A DNA stretch of 64,000 nt from Bacteroidaceae bacterium (lineage in GTDB: Bacteria > Bacteroidota > Bacteroidia > Bacteroidales > Bacteroidaceae): the NCBI GenBank assembly GCA_017556585.1, contig JAFYMP010000044.1, forward strand, positions 90,463 through 154,462, in the 5' to 3' direction. This document shows positions 56,536 through 64,000 of the stretch, in pieces (the stretch's first letter is position 1; each line of letters opens with the position of its first letter). The notes beneath the pieces are model-generated. The model was not told the DNA's origin, made no database searches, and saw only the letters and a list, made by a program, of their open reading frames with translations. Both the position numbers and the translations under genes were made by a program.

Positions 56536-57119
56536 AAAGGAAGAAGATTATTTTGTTTGAAAGATCCGAGATAATACGAATGGGGCTGGAAAAACTCTTT
56601 TCACAGCACAACAACTGCATAGAGATAATAAAGACGGTCTATAGTATGGAACAACTGCAAGATTCCATAACAGCCTACAAACCGGATGCAATAGTTTTAA
56701 ACCCGGCCCATACAGGCAGTTCAACACCATCTTTTGTAAACAATATACGTAAACAGAATAGCAACGTATCTATTATTGCCCTGCTATATAGTTATTTAGA
56801 AAACGATTTATTGAACTGTTTTGATGCGACCATAGGGTTATATGACAATACTTCCCATATATTTGAGCTAATAGAATCGTTAGAAGAAAAAACAGGACAG
56901 GAGAATAGCCAAAACAACTCTGAAGGCGAAGAGCTAAGCCCAAGAGAAATTGCGATTGTTGCGCTTGTTGCCAAAGGACACACCAACAAAGAGATAGCTG
57001 ACATGCTTAACATATCAGTTCACACCGTAACTACGCACAGAAAAAATATATCAAAAAAGACCGGAATAAAATCTATATCCGGTCTTACTATGTATGCTAT
57101 GCTTAATAAACTTATTTAG
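56532..57119 (+). CDS. LuxR-type regulator with degenerate receiver domain
   Basis: A 195-residue protein. Residues 1-110 have the layout of a response-regulator receiver, but the acidic pair is Glu10-Arg11 and the phosphoacceptor position reads AIVLNPAHTG, with Asn57 in place of Asp. It is therefore a pseudo-receiver that should not be phosphorylated in the usual way. The C-terminal HTH (about 133-195) is a normal LuxR type: SPREIAIVALVAKGHTNKEIADMLNISVHTVTTHRKNI. It overlaps the hemerythrin gene by 4 bases and may use that protein's signal. Its 3' end overlaps the convergent Na/Pi gene by 8 bases. Confidence 0.85.
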   Translation: MKRKKIILFERSEIIRMGLEKLFSQHNNCIEIIKTVYSMEQLQDSITAYKPDAIVLNPAHTGSSTPSFVNNIRKQNSNVSIIALLYSYLENDLLNCFDATIGLYDNTSHIFELIESLEEKTGQENSQNNSEGEELSPREIAIVALVAKGHTNKEIADMLNISVHTVTTHRKNISKKTGIKSISGLTMYAMLNKLI

Positions 57120-58812
57120 CCTCTATAAATGCGTAGGTTTTAATAGATTTACCAACATTCAACAAGTGGTCTGCCACACGTTCAGCATTTGATGAAAGCG
57201 ACAGATACTGAGCGCCAACGTATGCTGTACAAACACCTTCGCCCAAACGCTTGATATGATTCTCTTCCATGAATTTGGTATAATCATCAATCTTCTCTTC
57301 CACTAAGTTAGCTTCGCCAAGAGCCTCCAGACTTTCATTTTCGTATGCATTCATAACCTTCAAATTCAGTTCATGGATAAGGAGACGCAACTTCTCGATT
57401 TCCTCTTTTGCTCCTTCTGAGAAACCTTCATGTGTAGATTTCAAACTTGCTGCATACTCTACAATATTTTCTGCATAGTCACCAATACGCTCCAGGTCGC
57501 GCACGGTACGGTATGTGGTAGATAGGAAAACATGGTCTTTTTCGTTTAGCTGAGGCAGATTAGAGAGTTTCACCACATAATCCACAATAGCTCTGTTCAG
57601 ATAGTTCAATTCTCGTTCTGCCACTCTGAATTTTTCCACATTGGTAAAATCCATAGAACAGATAATATCGAGCGACAAATTGAAGTTTCTCATTGCGATA
57701 TCAGCCATATTACATATTTCGTTCTTTGTCTGCTGCACCGCTACAGGTGGAGTCTTCAACATATTATCGTCAATAAAGTAGAGACGTGGAGCATCAGGAT
57801 CTTCTTCGGTCTCTTTCTTATCTTTAATGACGTGTGTAGCCAGTTTTACCAACTGGTTTGTCAATGGCAACATCACTACTACAGTAAGCACATTAAAGAA
57901 TGTATGGAACATAGCCAACTGAGTCTGTGGCACACCTGGGAAAGCTCTTTCAAAGAAGGTACCCAATGTTAAGTTTCCACCCGATAATAGTGACAACAGC
58001 AATCCTATTGTACCTATAAACAGCACACCGCTTATATTGAATGTCAAGTGCATTACAGCAGTTCTCTTGGCATTTATTCCACTGGTTATACTTGCCAATA
58101 TTGCCACTACACAAGAACCGATGTTAGAACCCATAGTCAAGAATATACCCTGGTCTAAAGTAATCAATCCGGTAAATACCATAGCTATTGCAATAGATGT
58201 CATTACAGAAGAACTCTGAATAATAGCAGTGATTATAGCACCTATAATTACAAGCAGTACGCCATTGTTAATTTGTGCCAGGAACTCCTTTACAGCATCC
58301 AAACGAGCAAAATTCTCCATTGAGTTGCTCATCATATCCAAGCCCACAAAAAGCATACCGAAACCGGCTAAAATACCGCCCCATTTTCTCAGTATATCTT
58401 TTTTAGAGAATAAAGACATAAATGCGCCTACACCTGCCAATGCAGAGAAGAGCACTGTTGTAGAGATAGAATCTCCTCCAAACATACCCAATGCGACAAT
58501 CTGGGCAGTAACTGTAGTACCAATATTTGCGCCATAAATAATGGTTGCAGCCTGTGAAAGCGACATAATACCGGCATTAACAAAACCTATAACCATTACA
58601 GTGGTAGCACCGGAACTTTGAATAGCCGCCGTTCCCACTGTTCCTATACCTACTCCAAGCATCTTACTGCTTGATGCCTTAGAAAAGAGTGATTTAAGTT
58701 TGTTACTACTAATTGATTCAAGATTTGTACTCATCATTTCGCAGGCTATCAAAAAGATACCGATACCTGCTATCAGCGTAAGAATGGCTGAGACAATTGC
58801 TGTTGTAGTCAT
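57112..58812 (-). CDS. Na/Pi cotransporter family protein with PhoU domain
   Basis: A 566-residue protein of the NptA/YjbB type. The membrane half has two QSS repeats, GTVGTAAIQSSGATTVMVIGFVNAG (57-81) and IITAIIQSSSVMTSIAIAMV, the inverted motifs that bind Na and phosphate. The C-terminal half (about 350-560) is a PhoU-like helical bundle (NYLNRAIVDYVVKLS, RTVRDLERIGDYAENIVEYA, LSSNAERVADHLLNVGKSI). It moves phosphate with sodium; direction may be efflux as in YjbB. A -7 box TACTTTTG lies upstream. Confidence 0.9.
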   Translation of the reverse strand: MTTTAIVSAILTLIAGIGIFLIACEMMSTNLESISSNKLKSLFSKASSSKMLGVGIGTVGTAAIQSSGATTVMVIGFVNAGIMSLSQAATIIYGANIGTTVTAQIVALGMFGGDSISTTVLFSALAGVGAFMSLFSKKDILRKWGGILAGFGMLFVGLDMMSNSMENFARLDAVKEFLAQINNGVLLVIIGAIITAIIQSSSVMTSIAIAMVFTGLITLDQGIFLTMGSNIGSCVVAILASITSGINAKRTAVMHLTFNISGVLFIGTIGLLLSLLSGGNLTLGTFFERAFPGVPQTQLAMFHTFFNVLTVVVMLPLTNQLVKLATHVIKDKKETEEDPDAPRLYFIDDNMLKTPPVAVQQTKNEICNMADIAMRNFNLSLDIICSMDFTNVEKFRVAERELNYLNRAIVDYVVKLSNLPQLNEKDHVFLSTTYRTVRDLERIGDYAENIVEYAASLKSTHEGFSEGAKEEIEKLRLLIHELNLKVMNAYENESLEALGEANLVEEKIDDYTKFMEENHIKRLGEGVCTAYVGAQYLSLSSNAERVADHLLNVGKSIKTYAFIEAK

Positions 58813-58840
58813 CTATTTAAAATTGATATTTTAGGGAGAG

Positions 58841-58848
58841 CAAAAGTA
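58841..58848 (-). promoter_or_regulatory. -7 promoter box of the Na/Pi cotransporter gene
   Basis: The minus strand reads TACTTTTG, 28 bases before the ATG at 58812. Confidence 0.5.
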
Positions 58849-58923
58849 GTACATACAATAGAATTTTCAAACTTTTTTTTAAGAATGATAACAAGTAGAA
58901 AGAAATTATTTTCTGAATTATTC

Positions 58924-58931
58924 TACCTTTG
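58924..58931 (+). promoter_or_regulatory. -7 promoter box of the Fur-family gene
   Basis: TACCTTTG matches TAnnTTTG, 27 bases before the ATG at 58959. Confidence 0.6.
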
Positions 58932-58958
58932 CAATATCCAAGTTAATTCAAGAGAGTA

Positions 58959-59369
58959 ATGAAGAGAGCAGAGGAGATATTGAAAAAAGGCGGGCTTAAT
59001 ATAACTGCAAACAGAATAAGAGTGATGAAAGTCCTTGTTGACAGCAACAGACCTCTATCCATAACAGACCTGTATGACAAACTGGAAACAATAGACAAAT
59101 CAAACATATTCAGAGCCCTGGCTCTTTTTAGAGAACATGGACTTATACATGCTATTGACGATGGTTGCGACAGTACAAAATACGAACTCACACCATTGGT
59201 TTCCGATAGCGATGATAGCAGACACGCACATTTTCATTGCAGAATATGCCACAAAACATACTGTCTGAAAACAAGTCCCATACCTACCCCGTCTGTTCCC
59301 GATGGATTTGCAATACAGGAGATAAACTACGTTATCAAGGGCATCTGCCCCGATTGCAATAAAAAGTAA
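58959..59369 (+). CDS. Fur-family metal-dependent regulator
   Basis: A 136-residue protein with an N-terminal winged helix (about 1-75; KKGGLNITANRIRVMKVLVDSN, SITDLYDKLETIDKSNIFRALALFREHGLI) and a C-terminal metal domain with HAHFHCRICHKTYCL and CPDCNKK, giving the paired CxxC structural zinc site. The family includes Fur, Zur, Mur and PerR; the sensed metal cannot be assigned. Its short length and position near feoAB and the hemerythrin suggest iron or zinc. No operator of known type is seen. Confidence 0.85.
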   Translation: MKRAEEILKKGGLNITANRIRVMKVLVDSNRPLSITDLYDKLETIDKSNIFRALALFREHGLIHAIDDGCDSTKYELTPLVSDSDDSRHAHFHCRICHKTYCLKTSPIPTPSVPDGFAIQEINYVIKGICPDCNKK

Positions 59370-59403
59370 TAAAAATTTGTTCTTTATCTAGCAGGAATTC
59401 AAT

Positions 59404-59431
59404 GGTGTTTATAAACATGACACCGTTTTTG
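59404..59431 (+). terminator. Weak terminator after the Fur-family gene
   Basis: GGTGT (59404) pairs with ACACC (59420), followed by GTTTTTG. A TGTTTATAAACA palindrome lies in the loop region. The stem is short. Confidence 0.4.
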
Positions 59432-59504
59432 TCTATAATATTCGAATGTTCGAGAATCAACACAACTACTAACTATACACACAATAAAAACAACACATAC
59501 TAAC

Positions 59505-60539
59505 TTATTTAGACAACCCGTTAATATTTTCATTATATTTAATTATAGGATTATTATATACATAAACCTTGTTATCATAACCATATCCGTATAAATTTTC
59601 ACCATCGGAACTCAGTAATAATGTATGCAAATTCTCTTGAATCGTCACCGACATTATCGGAGACAAATTCCAATCAAATATATGTACATAATTAATAGGC
59701 ACCGTTTCTTCTATATTCCACTCATTATAAGCAAATAATGCATAAATATAAGAAGAATCGGCAGTTATATCAAGATAGTATTCATATTTAGGGTATATGT
59801 AATTATCTTCAATTTCTATCAATCTATTATTATCAATGTGCTTATACATCATACTTACAGAGAATTTAGAATCCTGACTCCAATCATAGCAACAAAGTAT
59901 ATTTTTATGCCTCATTGCAAGAACAATTTTATTAAGACCAAAATTCACAATAGGTACATATCTATATAGCTTTGAATAAACATCTTCATAACGGAACAAG
60001 GTATCAATCATATACGTTGTAATATCCTTTAAGGTGAAAACATTATCCGACAATGATAACGTCTTTTCATCATTATTGAAATAATACATAAACTCATCAT
60101 TACGATTAAATATTGTATCATAACATAACAATCCCTTTTCCATCGATTCTTTTAAATCACAAAGAGCTGTAATCTTAGCAGATGGATCTACAATTAATTG
60201 CTTACCATTCTGTGATGGACCTGTAAAACTGGGGATTAATAATTCATTTGGTCCACGTCCAATAGAGCCTATTCTACCGACATATTCACCATTCTTACCC
60301 TTATATACTTGAATTGGTCCATTAGGCATTTTATTTGTCAAAAGAAATAGCATACCATCATATTCTGCCATTCCTAAGAACAAACCTGATAATTCAGGAG
60401 AAATGACCAAATCTGGAGTCATCTCAGTATCTATAGGAAAACTATCATAATATGAATTATTAATATCAAACGAGTCATGTCTATAACTACAGGAAGACAT
60501 TATAAAACAACAAATTAATAACGCTAATAAGTTTTTCAT
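59505..60539 (-). CDS. Six-bladed beta-propeller lipoprotein
   Basis: The start MKNLLALLICCFIMSSCSYR (ATG at 60539) gives 344 residues; the upstream Met (60566) would be out of the signal pattern. The lipobox ends at SSC. The body has repeated blade-like segments, such as GMLFLLTNKMPNGPIQVYKGKNGEYVGRIGSIGRGPNELLIPSF and TADSSYIYALFAYNEWNIEETVPINYVHIFDWNLSP. These match the 6-bladed beta-propeller (BF3164-like) lipoproteins common in Bacteroidota, whose function is unknown. It has its own -7 box. G+C is clearly lower than in surrounding genes. Confidence 0.8.
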   Translation of the reverse strand: MKNLLALLICCFIMSSCSYRHDSFDINNSYYDSFPIDTEMTPDLVISPELSGLFLGMAEYDGMLFLLTNKMPNGPIQVYKGKNGEYVGRIGSIGRGPNELLIPSFTGPSQNGKQLIVDPSAKITALCDLKESMEKGLLCYDTIFNRNDEFMYYFNNDEKTLSLSDNVFTLKDITTYMIDTLFRYEDVYSKLYRYVPIVNFGLNKIVLAMRHKNILCCYDWSQDSKFSVSMMYKHIDNNRLIEIEDNYIYPKYEYYLDITADSSYIYALFAYNEWNIEETVPINYVHIFDWNLSPIMSVTIQENLHTLLLSSDGENLYGYGYDNKVYVYNNPIIKYNENINGLSK

Positions 60540-60601
60540 TTTAAGTTTCGTTCTACAAATTGACACGTATTATTATAATATTTCATCGCTTTTATGTTCA
60601 G

Positions 60602-60609
60602 CAAAGATA
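60602..60609 (-). promoter_or_regulatory. -7 promoter box of the propeller lipoprotein
   Basis: The minus strand reads TATCTTTG, 62 bases before the ATG at 60539. Confidence 0.5.
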
Positions 60610-60918
60610 CAAGAAAGAAACGAAAGTGAGTGCGAAACAGGGAAAGAATGTTGTCTGTTAGCGATTTGCCAATTACCTGAATATACACGTAACAAAGGGC
60701 TTGAGAAATCAAAAATTCAGCAAATGATTTTGCAGTATTTGCAAAACGCAGGTACAACAGGAGCAAAACGTGATGCCATATTCAATTATTTGAAGGAAGT
60801 CCTGCCGCAAAATAAGACACATGAGCAACAAGAACGAATGTTGGGCAACATTCTTTCAGAGATGAAAGAAAACGGATTAATCGTTCCTGAAGGTCGAACT
60901 TGGTTCTTGAAGTCGTAA
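60610..60918 (+). pseudogene. C-terminal fragment of a larger DNA-binding protein
   Basis: The plus frame ending at TAA 60918 is open back to about 60610 with no good start. It reads CLLAICQLPEYTRNKGLEKS, then MILQYLQNAGTTGAKRDAIF and ILSEMKENGLIVPEGRTWFL near the end. The last 64 codons begin with an ATG at 60724. The shape is a winged-helix C-terminus of the kind found at the end of AlbA_2-type ATP-binding regulators or helicases. The body of the gene is missing, so this is probably debris left by a rearrangement. The parent family is a guess. Confidence 0.4.
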
Positions 60919-60989
60919 TCTAAAATTATGACTGAAATACGACTAATTATGACTATTTATAACTATAAAAGGGGATTATAACTTAAAAA

Positions 60990-61027
60990 GTAGCCAAGCT
61001 CTTTGCTCAATCAAGGAATTTGGCTAC
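60990..61027 (-). terminator. Orphan hairpin with minus-strand terminator form
   Basis: GTAGCCAA (60990-60997) and TTGGCTAC (61020-61027) pair perfectly; AAAAAG on the left is the U tail for minus-strand transcripts. No minus-strand gene ends here, so it may be a leftover of a lost gene. A GATGTAATG direct repeat lies at 61056-61064 and 61075-61083. Confidence 0.4.
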
Positions 61028-61126
61028 TATGAAAACATCAAGATTTATGAATAAAGATGTAATGAGTTTTTGATGATGTAATGCATTATTTGCTGATTTA
61101 CTGCCCTTTTTTATGCGAATTATTCG

Positions 61127-61134
61127 TATCTTTG
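61127..61134 (+). promoter_or_regulatory. -7 promoter box of the NPCBM protein gene
   Basis: TATCTTTG matches TAnnTTTG, 29 bases before the ATG at 61164. Confidence 0.55.
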
Positions 61135-61163
61135 TCAGTAAATACTTAGAATCAAAGAAAAAG

Positions 61164-63968
61164 ATGAAACGTTTTTCCCTCGCATTTGTCTTGATGTCCG
61201 CTTTGACGGTGTCCGCACAGCAGAAAGCCAAGGTGTCGGATTTGGACTTGACCAAGATGAAACAGGAATATGGTGTGGCATTTATTGGTAAGTCTGTTAC
61301 GGCGGAAGCGCCCCAAATCAACGGCATAACGTACAAAGATGTCATAGGAACACACGCCAAGAGCGTACTGAAGATTCTTCTCGAGAAGGATGCCCTGCGG
61401 TTCAGGGCCAATGTAGGTGTGGCCGATTGTGGAACGAATCCCGAGGACGGGAGTTTGGCAGTATCTCCTTTAGTGGACGGAGCCAAAATCCTTTGGAAAC
61501 GAAACGGCGACGAAAAACAGTTTGCGGGTTTGGTGGGGAGAAACGGCAAGATTGAAAGAGGATCGGTATGCTTTGTGGTGAAAGGCGACGGCAAAGAACT
61601 TTTCAACAGCGGTGTGGTCAGAGGTGGTGAAAGTCCCGTTCATGTGGATGTGGATCTGAAGGGTATTTCGTTATTGGAAATGTATGCCCTGCCCACGGAG
61701 GATGGCCCGAGCGGAGACAACGCGTTGTGGATTTCACCCGAGATAGAATATACCGCCAAGGCTCCTCGAGCGACCGATGCAGGAGCGCTTGACAAAGGCC
61801 CAGAGATGAGAGAAGAGACGGCAGACCGCCTCATGCGCAAGATGAAGGAACTGCCCGTGTTCAAGGCTGTTGCTTCGGACAAGACACCGTTTGATTGGCT
61901 CCTATCGCCCGAGAAGTCAGAGGCGGGAATCTACGTTTCGGCAGACGGGAAAAGCATTGTGGCAGCAAATGCCATGGTGTCTCGCACGTTCCGCATCTTT
62001 CCCAACCTTGCCACAACGGATTATGTGAACCGCATGACGGGAGAGAGTATGCTGCGTGCCGTGAGCGGAGAAGGAACCATTTGCATTGACGGGAAGGAAT
62101 ATGCCATTGGCGGACTTAACGGTCAGCCCGAACGGGGTTATATCAAGGAAGAGTGGCTGGACGGACTCATCACCGTTCCGGAGTCGTTCATGGTGGAGGA
62201 CTTTGAGGTGGTGCCTATACGGGAGGAAATCAAATGGGCGCGCCGCCGTTGGGCGCTGAACAAGGAGTCGGCTACGGGTAGCGAGTTGATCTTCACACTT
62301 CGTGGCGACAAGGCGATGAGCGATGTGGCGGTGAAACTGTATTTCTCCGTGTACGACCATATTCCGGTCATACGGAAGCGCATGGAAATTGTGAACCGTT
62401 CCGCCTTTCCCATAAACGTAACTTCGTTCAAACTCGAACGTTTGGCGTTTGCCGAACCCGAATCGCCCGTGGGCGCAAATCCCAACAAGTTCCTGTTGCC
62501 CAACATCCACGTAGAAAGTGATTTCCATGCCGGCGGAGGCTTTACCGAGAAAGAAACGGACGTGACGGAAAAGTGGGTGGTGGACCCTGCCTATACATCG
62601 CAACGCAATTATCCCATGATGACGCCTTGCATCATGGAGGTGGCGCCACCGTTAGGCCCCGACCAACGCATTGGGGCTGGACAGACGTTCCGTTCCTTCA
62701 GCGTCTACGAGGTGCCCTTTGACAGCTATGACCGCGAACGAAAGGGACTGTTCACCCGTAGGTTCCAACTCGCAATTGCGCCTTGGACCTCGGAGAATCC
62801 AATCTTCCTGCACCTTACATCCACCGACCCAGCCGTGGTGCGACGTGCCGTGGACCAATGTGCCGAGTGCGGATACGAGATGATAATCCTCAGTTTCGGT
62901 TCGGGACTGAATGCCGAAGATATTTCTGAATCCAACATAGCCAAGTACCGCGAGTTTGTGGACTATGCCCGTTCCAAGGGCATTGAGATGGGATGCTATT
63001 CCCTTTTGGCGAGCCGTTGGATAAGTGACGAAGTGGACGTCATCAATCCCAAGACCGGCAAGCGGGGCGGCATGACGTTCGGCAGTTCGCCCTGCCTGTG
63101 TAGCGATTGGGGATACGACTATTTCCACAAGATAAAGACCTTCTTTGAGAAGACGGGCATGATGTGCTTCGAGCACGACGGCTCTTATCCCGGAGACCCT
63201 TGTGCCTCCACCGTACACACGCATCACCGCGGACTTGCAGACTCCCAGTGGAATCAGTTCTACAAGGTTTCCGAGTTGTATAAGTGGATGTGCGAGCAGG
63301 GCATTTACATGAATGTGCCCGACTACTATTTCCTAAACGGCACCTCCAAGGTGGGCATTGGTTACAGAGAGGTGAATTGGTCCCTCCCGCGAGACCGTCA
63401 GCTCATTCATACCCGTCAGCTCAACTACGACTGTACATGGGAACGCCTGCCGTCCTCGTTGTGGAGTTTTGTCCCCTTGGTACAGTATCACGGAGGCGGT
63501 GCGGCCGCCACACTTGAGCCACTCTCCGAGCACCTCTATGAATACAAGACGCTGATGTTCCAAAACTATGGCGCCGGCGTACAAGCCTGCTACCGCGGTC
63601 CGCGGCTTTATGACACGGAAGAGACCAAGGCGGCCGTGGTGGAAATAATATCATGGTACAAGCGTTACCGCGACATTCTCAACAGCGACATCATCCACCT
63701 GCGCAAGCCCGACGCACGAGATTGGGACGGCATCATGCACGTCAATCCCACGCTGAAGCAGAAGGCGCTTGCCATGTTCTATAACCCCACTGACAAGGAA
63801 ATGGTGCGCCACGTCACCCTGCCGCTCTACTATACCGGCTTGCAGGGCAAGGCGCGCATCAGGGAACAGGAGGGACGCTCCAAGACCTACCGTTTGGATG
63901 CTGACCACAGCGTTCGTATCACTGTCACCATCCCTGCGGGCGGTTACACATGGTATGTGGTGGAATGA
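61164..63968 (+). CDS. Secreted NPCBM-domain, glycoside-hydrolase-like protein
   Basis: The start MKRFSLAFVLMSALTVSAQQ (ATG at 61164) gives 934 residues with a Sec signal. Residues about 25-165 look like an NPCBM domain (ITYKDVIGTHAKSVLKILL, GTNPEDGSLAVSPLVDG). A beta-sandwich region follows (about 220-570), then a TIM-barrel-like part with MIILSFGSGLNAEDISESNI, KGIEMGCYSLLASRWISDEVDVI, and GMMCFEHDGSYPGDPCASTVHTHHRGL. The last segment fits an alpha-galactosidase-like (GH36/GH27-related) barrel with a possible catalytic Asp (HDGSYPGD). I am not sure of the family. G+C is much higher than in the neighbours, which suggests horizontal transfer. Confidence 0.65.
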   Translation: MKRFSLAFVLMSALTVSAQQKAKVSDLDLTKMKQEYGVAFIGKSVTAEAPQINGITYKDVIGTHAKSVLKILLEKDALRFRANVGVADCGTNPEDGSLAVSPLVDGAKILWKRNGDEKQFAGLVGRNGKIERGSVCFVVKGDGKELFNSGVVRGGESPVHVDVDLKGISLLEMYALPTEDGPSGDNALWISPEIEYTAKAPRATDAGALDKGPEMREETADRLMRKMKELPVFKAVASDKTPFDWLLSPEKSEAGIYVSADGKSIVAANAMVSRTFRIFPNLATTDYVNRMTGESMLRAVSGEGTICIDGKEYAIGGLNGQPERGYIKEEWLDGLITVPESFMVEDFEVVPIREEIKWARRRWALNKESATGSELIFTLRGDKAMSDVAVKLYFSVYDHIPVIRKRMEIVNRSAFPINVTSFKLERLAFAEPESPVGANPNKFLLPNIHVESDFHAGGGFTEKETDVTEKWVVDPAYTSQRNYPMMTPCIMEVAPPLGPDQRIGAGQTFRSFSVYEVPFDSYDRERKGLFTRRFQLAIAPWTSENPIFLHLTSTDPAVVRRAVDQCAECGYEMIILSFGSGLNAEDISESNIAKYREFVDYARSKGIEMGCYSLLASRWISDEVDVINPKTGKRGGMTFGSSPCLCSDWGYDYFHKIKTFFEKTGMMCFEHDGSYPGDPCASTVHTHHRGLADSQWNQFYKVSELYKWMCEQGIYMNVPDYYFLNGTSKVGIGYREVNWSLPRDRQLIHTRQLNYDCTWERLPSSLWSFVPLVQYHGGGAAATLEPLSEHLYEYKTLMFQNYGAGVQACYRGPRLYDTEETKAAVVEIISWYKRYRDILNSDIIHLRKPDARDWDGIMHVNPTLKQKALAMFYNPTDKEMVRHVTLPLYYTGLQGKARIREQEGRSKTYRLDADHSVRITVTIPAGGYTWYVVE

Positions 63969-64000
63969 CAACGCATACCCACTCCGAATAAATAAATAAA
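63969..64000. other. Sequence after the last gene
   Basis: The final 32 bases hold no gene I can see; the A-rich end may lead to a next gene outside the window. Confidence 0.3.

Noticed and set aside
61917..62603. 228-codon antisense frame in the NPCBM gene
   Set aside because: High G+C removes stops on the opposite strand. The sequence has no recognisable motif, while the plus strand encodes a clear signal peptide and NPCBM domain.

Overview
The window looks like a stretch of core chromosome from a member of the Bacteroidales, most likely a gut Bacteroidaceae-type organism. The evidence is the -7 boxes of the form TAnnTTTG in front of many genes, the scarcity of strong Shine-Dalgarno sequences, the fused FeoA-FeoB transporter, a VorB/KorA-type ferredoxin oxidoreductase operon, dimeric glycyl-tRNA synthetase, the folP-cdaA pair, the gyrB / rpsT / tRNA-Glu / recO neighbourhood, and many Bacteroidota-style lipoproteins. 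Most of the sequence looks roughly 40% G+C. The last gene (61164-63968) is clearly richer in G+C. No rRNA, CRISPR array, prophage or intact insertion sequence is visible.

Layout. 1-2750 (minus): recX start, prmC, a lipoprotein, deoD, purN. 2853-5609 (plus): a GH43 glycosidase and a CE15-type glucuronoyl esterase, probably a small xylan-processing pair. 5610-9118: tRNA-Leu(UAG), a hotdog thioesterase, an SGNH hydrolase, murF, and two copies of a structured repeat with inverted ends. 9119-11423: an accessory patch with a HigA/ImmA-type antitoxin whose HigB toxin is reduced to a 23-codon remnant, divergent from a RelE-like toxin / XRE antitoxin pair. 11424-15307: a structured intergenic region, folP, the c-di-AMP cyclase gene, and groES-groEL behind a sigma-54-like promoter. 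15378-19831 (minus): parC, an outer-membrane protein and an S41 peptidase. 19943-24827 (plus): glyS, an FKBP lipoprotein and a four-gene 2-oxoacid:ferredoxin oxidoreductase operon. 24897-30104 (minus): a lipoprotein, then an alternating set of cupin-HTH regulator / acyl-CoA ligase, twice over. 30333-33663: gyrB, rpsT, tRNA-Glu(UUC), recO.

33667-48911 (minus) is a complete dcw cell-wall and division cluster read as mraZ-rsmH-ftsL-ftsI-murE-mraY-murD-ftsW-murG/murC-ftsQ-ftsA-ftsZ. MurG and MurC are one continuous 839-residue reading frame. Three TGGGN-type boxes at 10-bp period lie upstream of the mraZ promoter, as expected for MraZ autoregulation. 49083-51999: a SulP anion transporter and two conserved small proteins (DUF456, DUF3109). 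52118-57119 (plus): an OprB-like porin, FeoAB, a tiny Cys-rich FeoB-associated membrane protein, a hemerythrin-like di-iron protein, and a LuxR-type regulator with a degenerate receiver. 57112-59369: a Na/Pi cotransporter and a Fur-family regulator. 59505 to the end: a beta-propeller lipoprotein, a gene fragment, and a large NPCBM-domain glycosidase-like protein of foreign base composition.

Working together, murF plus the dcw cluster supply nearly all cytoplasmic peptidoglycan steps and the division machinery. feoAB, the hemerythrin and Fur form an iron-handling neighbourhood suited to an anaerobe. The Kor/Vor operon provides ferredoxin-linked 2-oxoacid metabolism. The less ordinary content is the decayed toxin-antitoxin locus, the MurG-MurC fusion, the structured repeat pair, the duplicated ligase-regulator units, the sigma-54-like groESL promoter, and the transferred gene at the right edge. 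I did not find a system I can defend as wholly undescribed.
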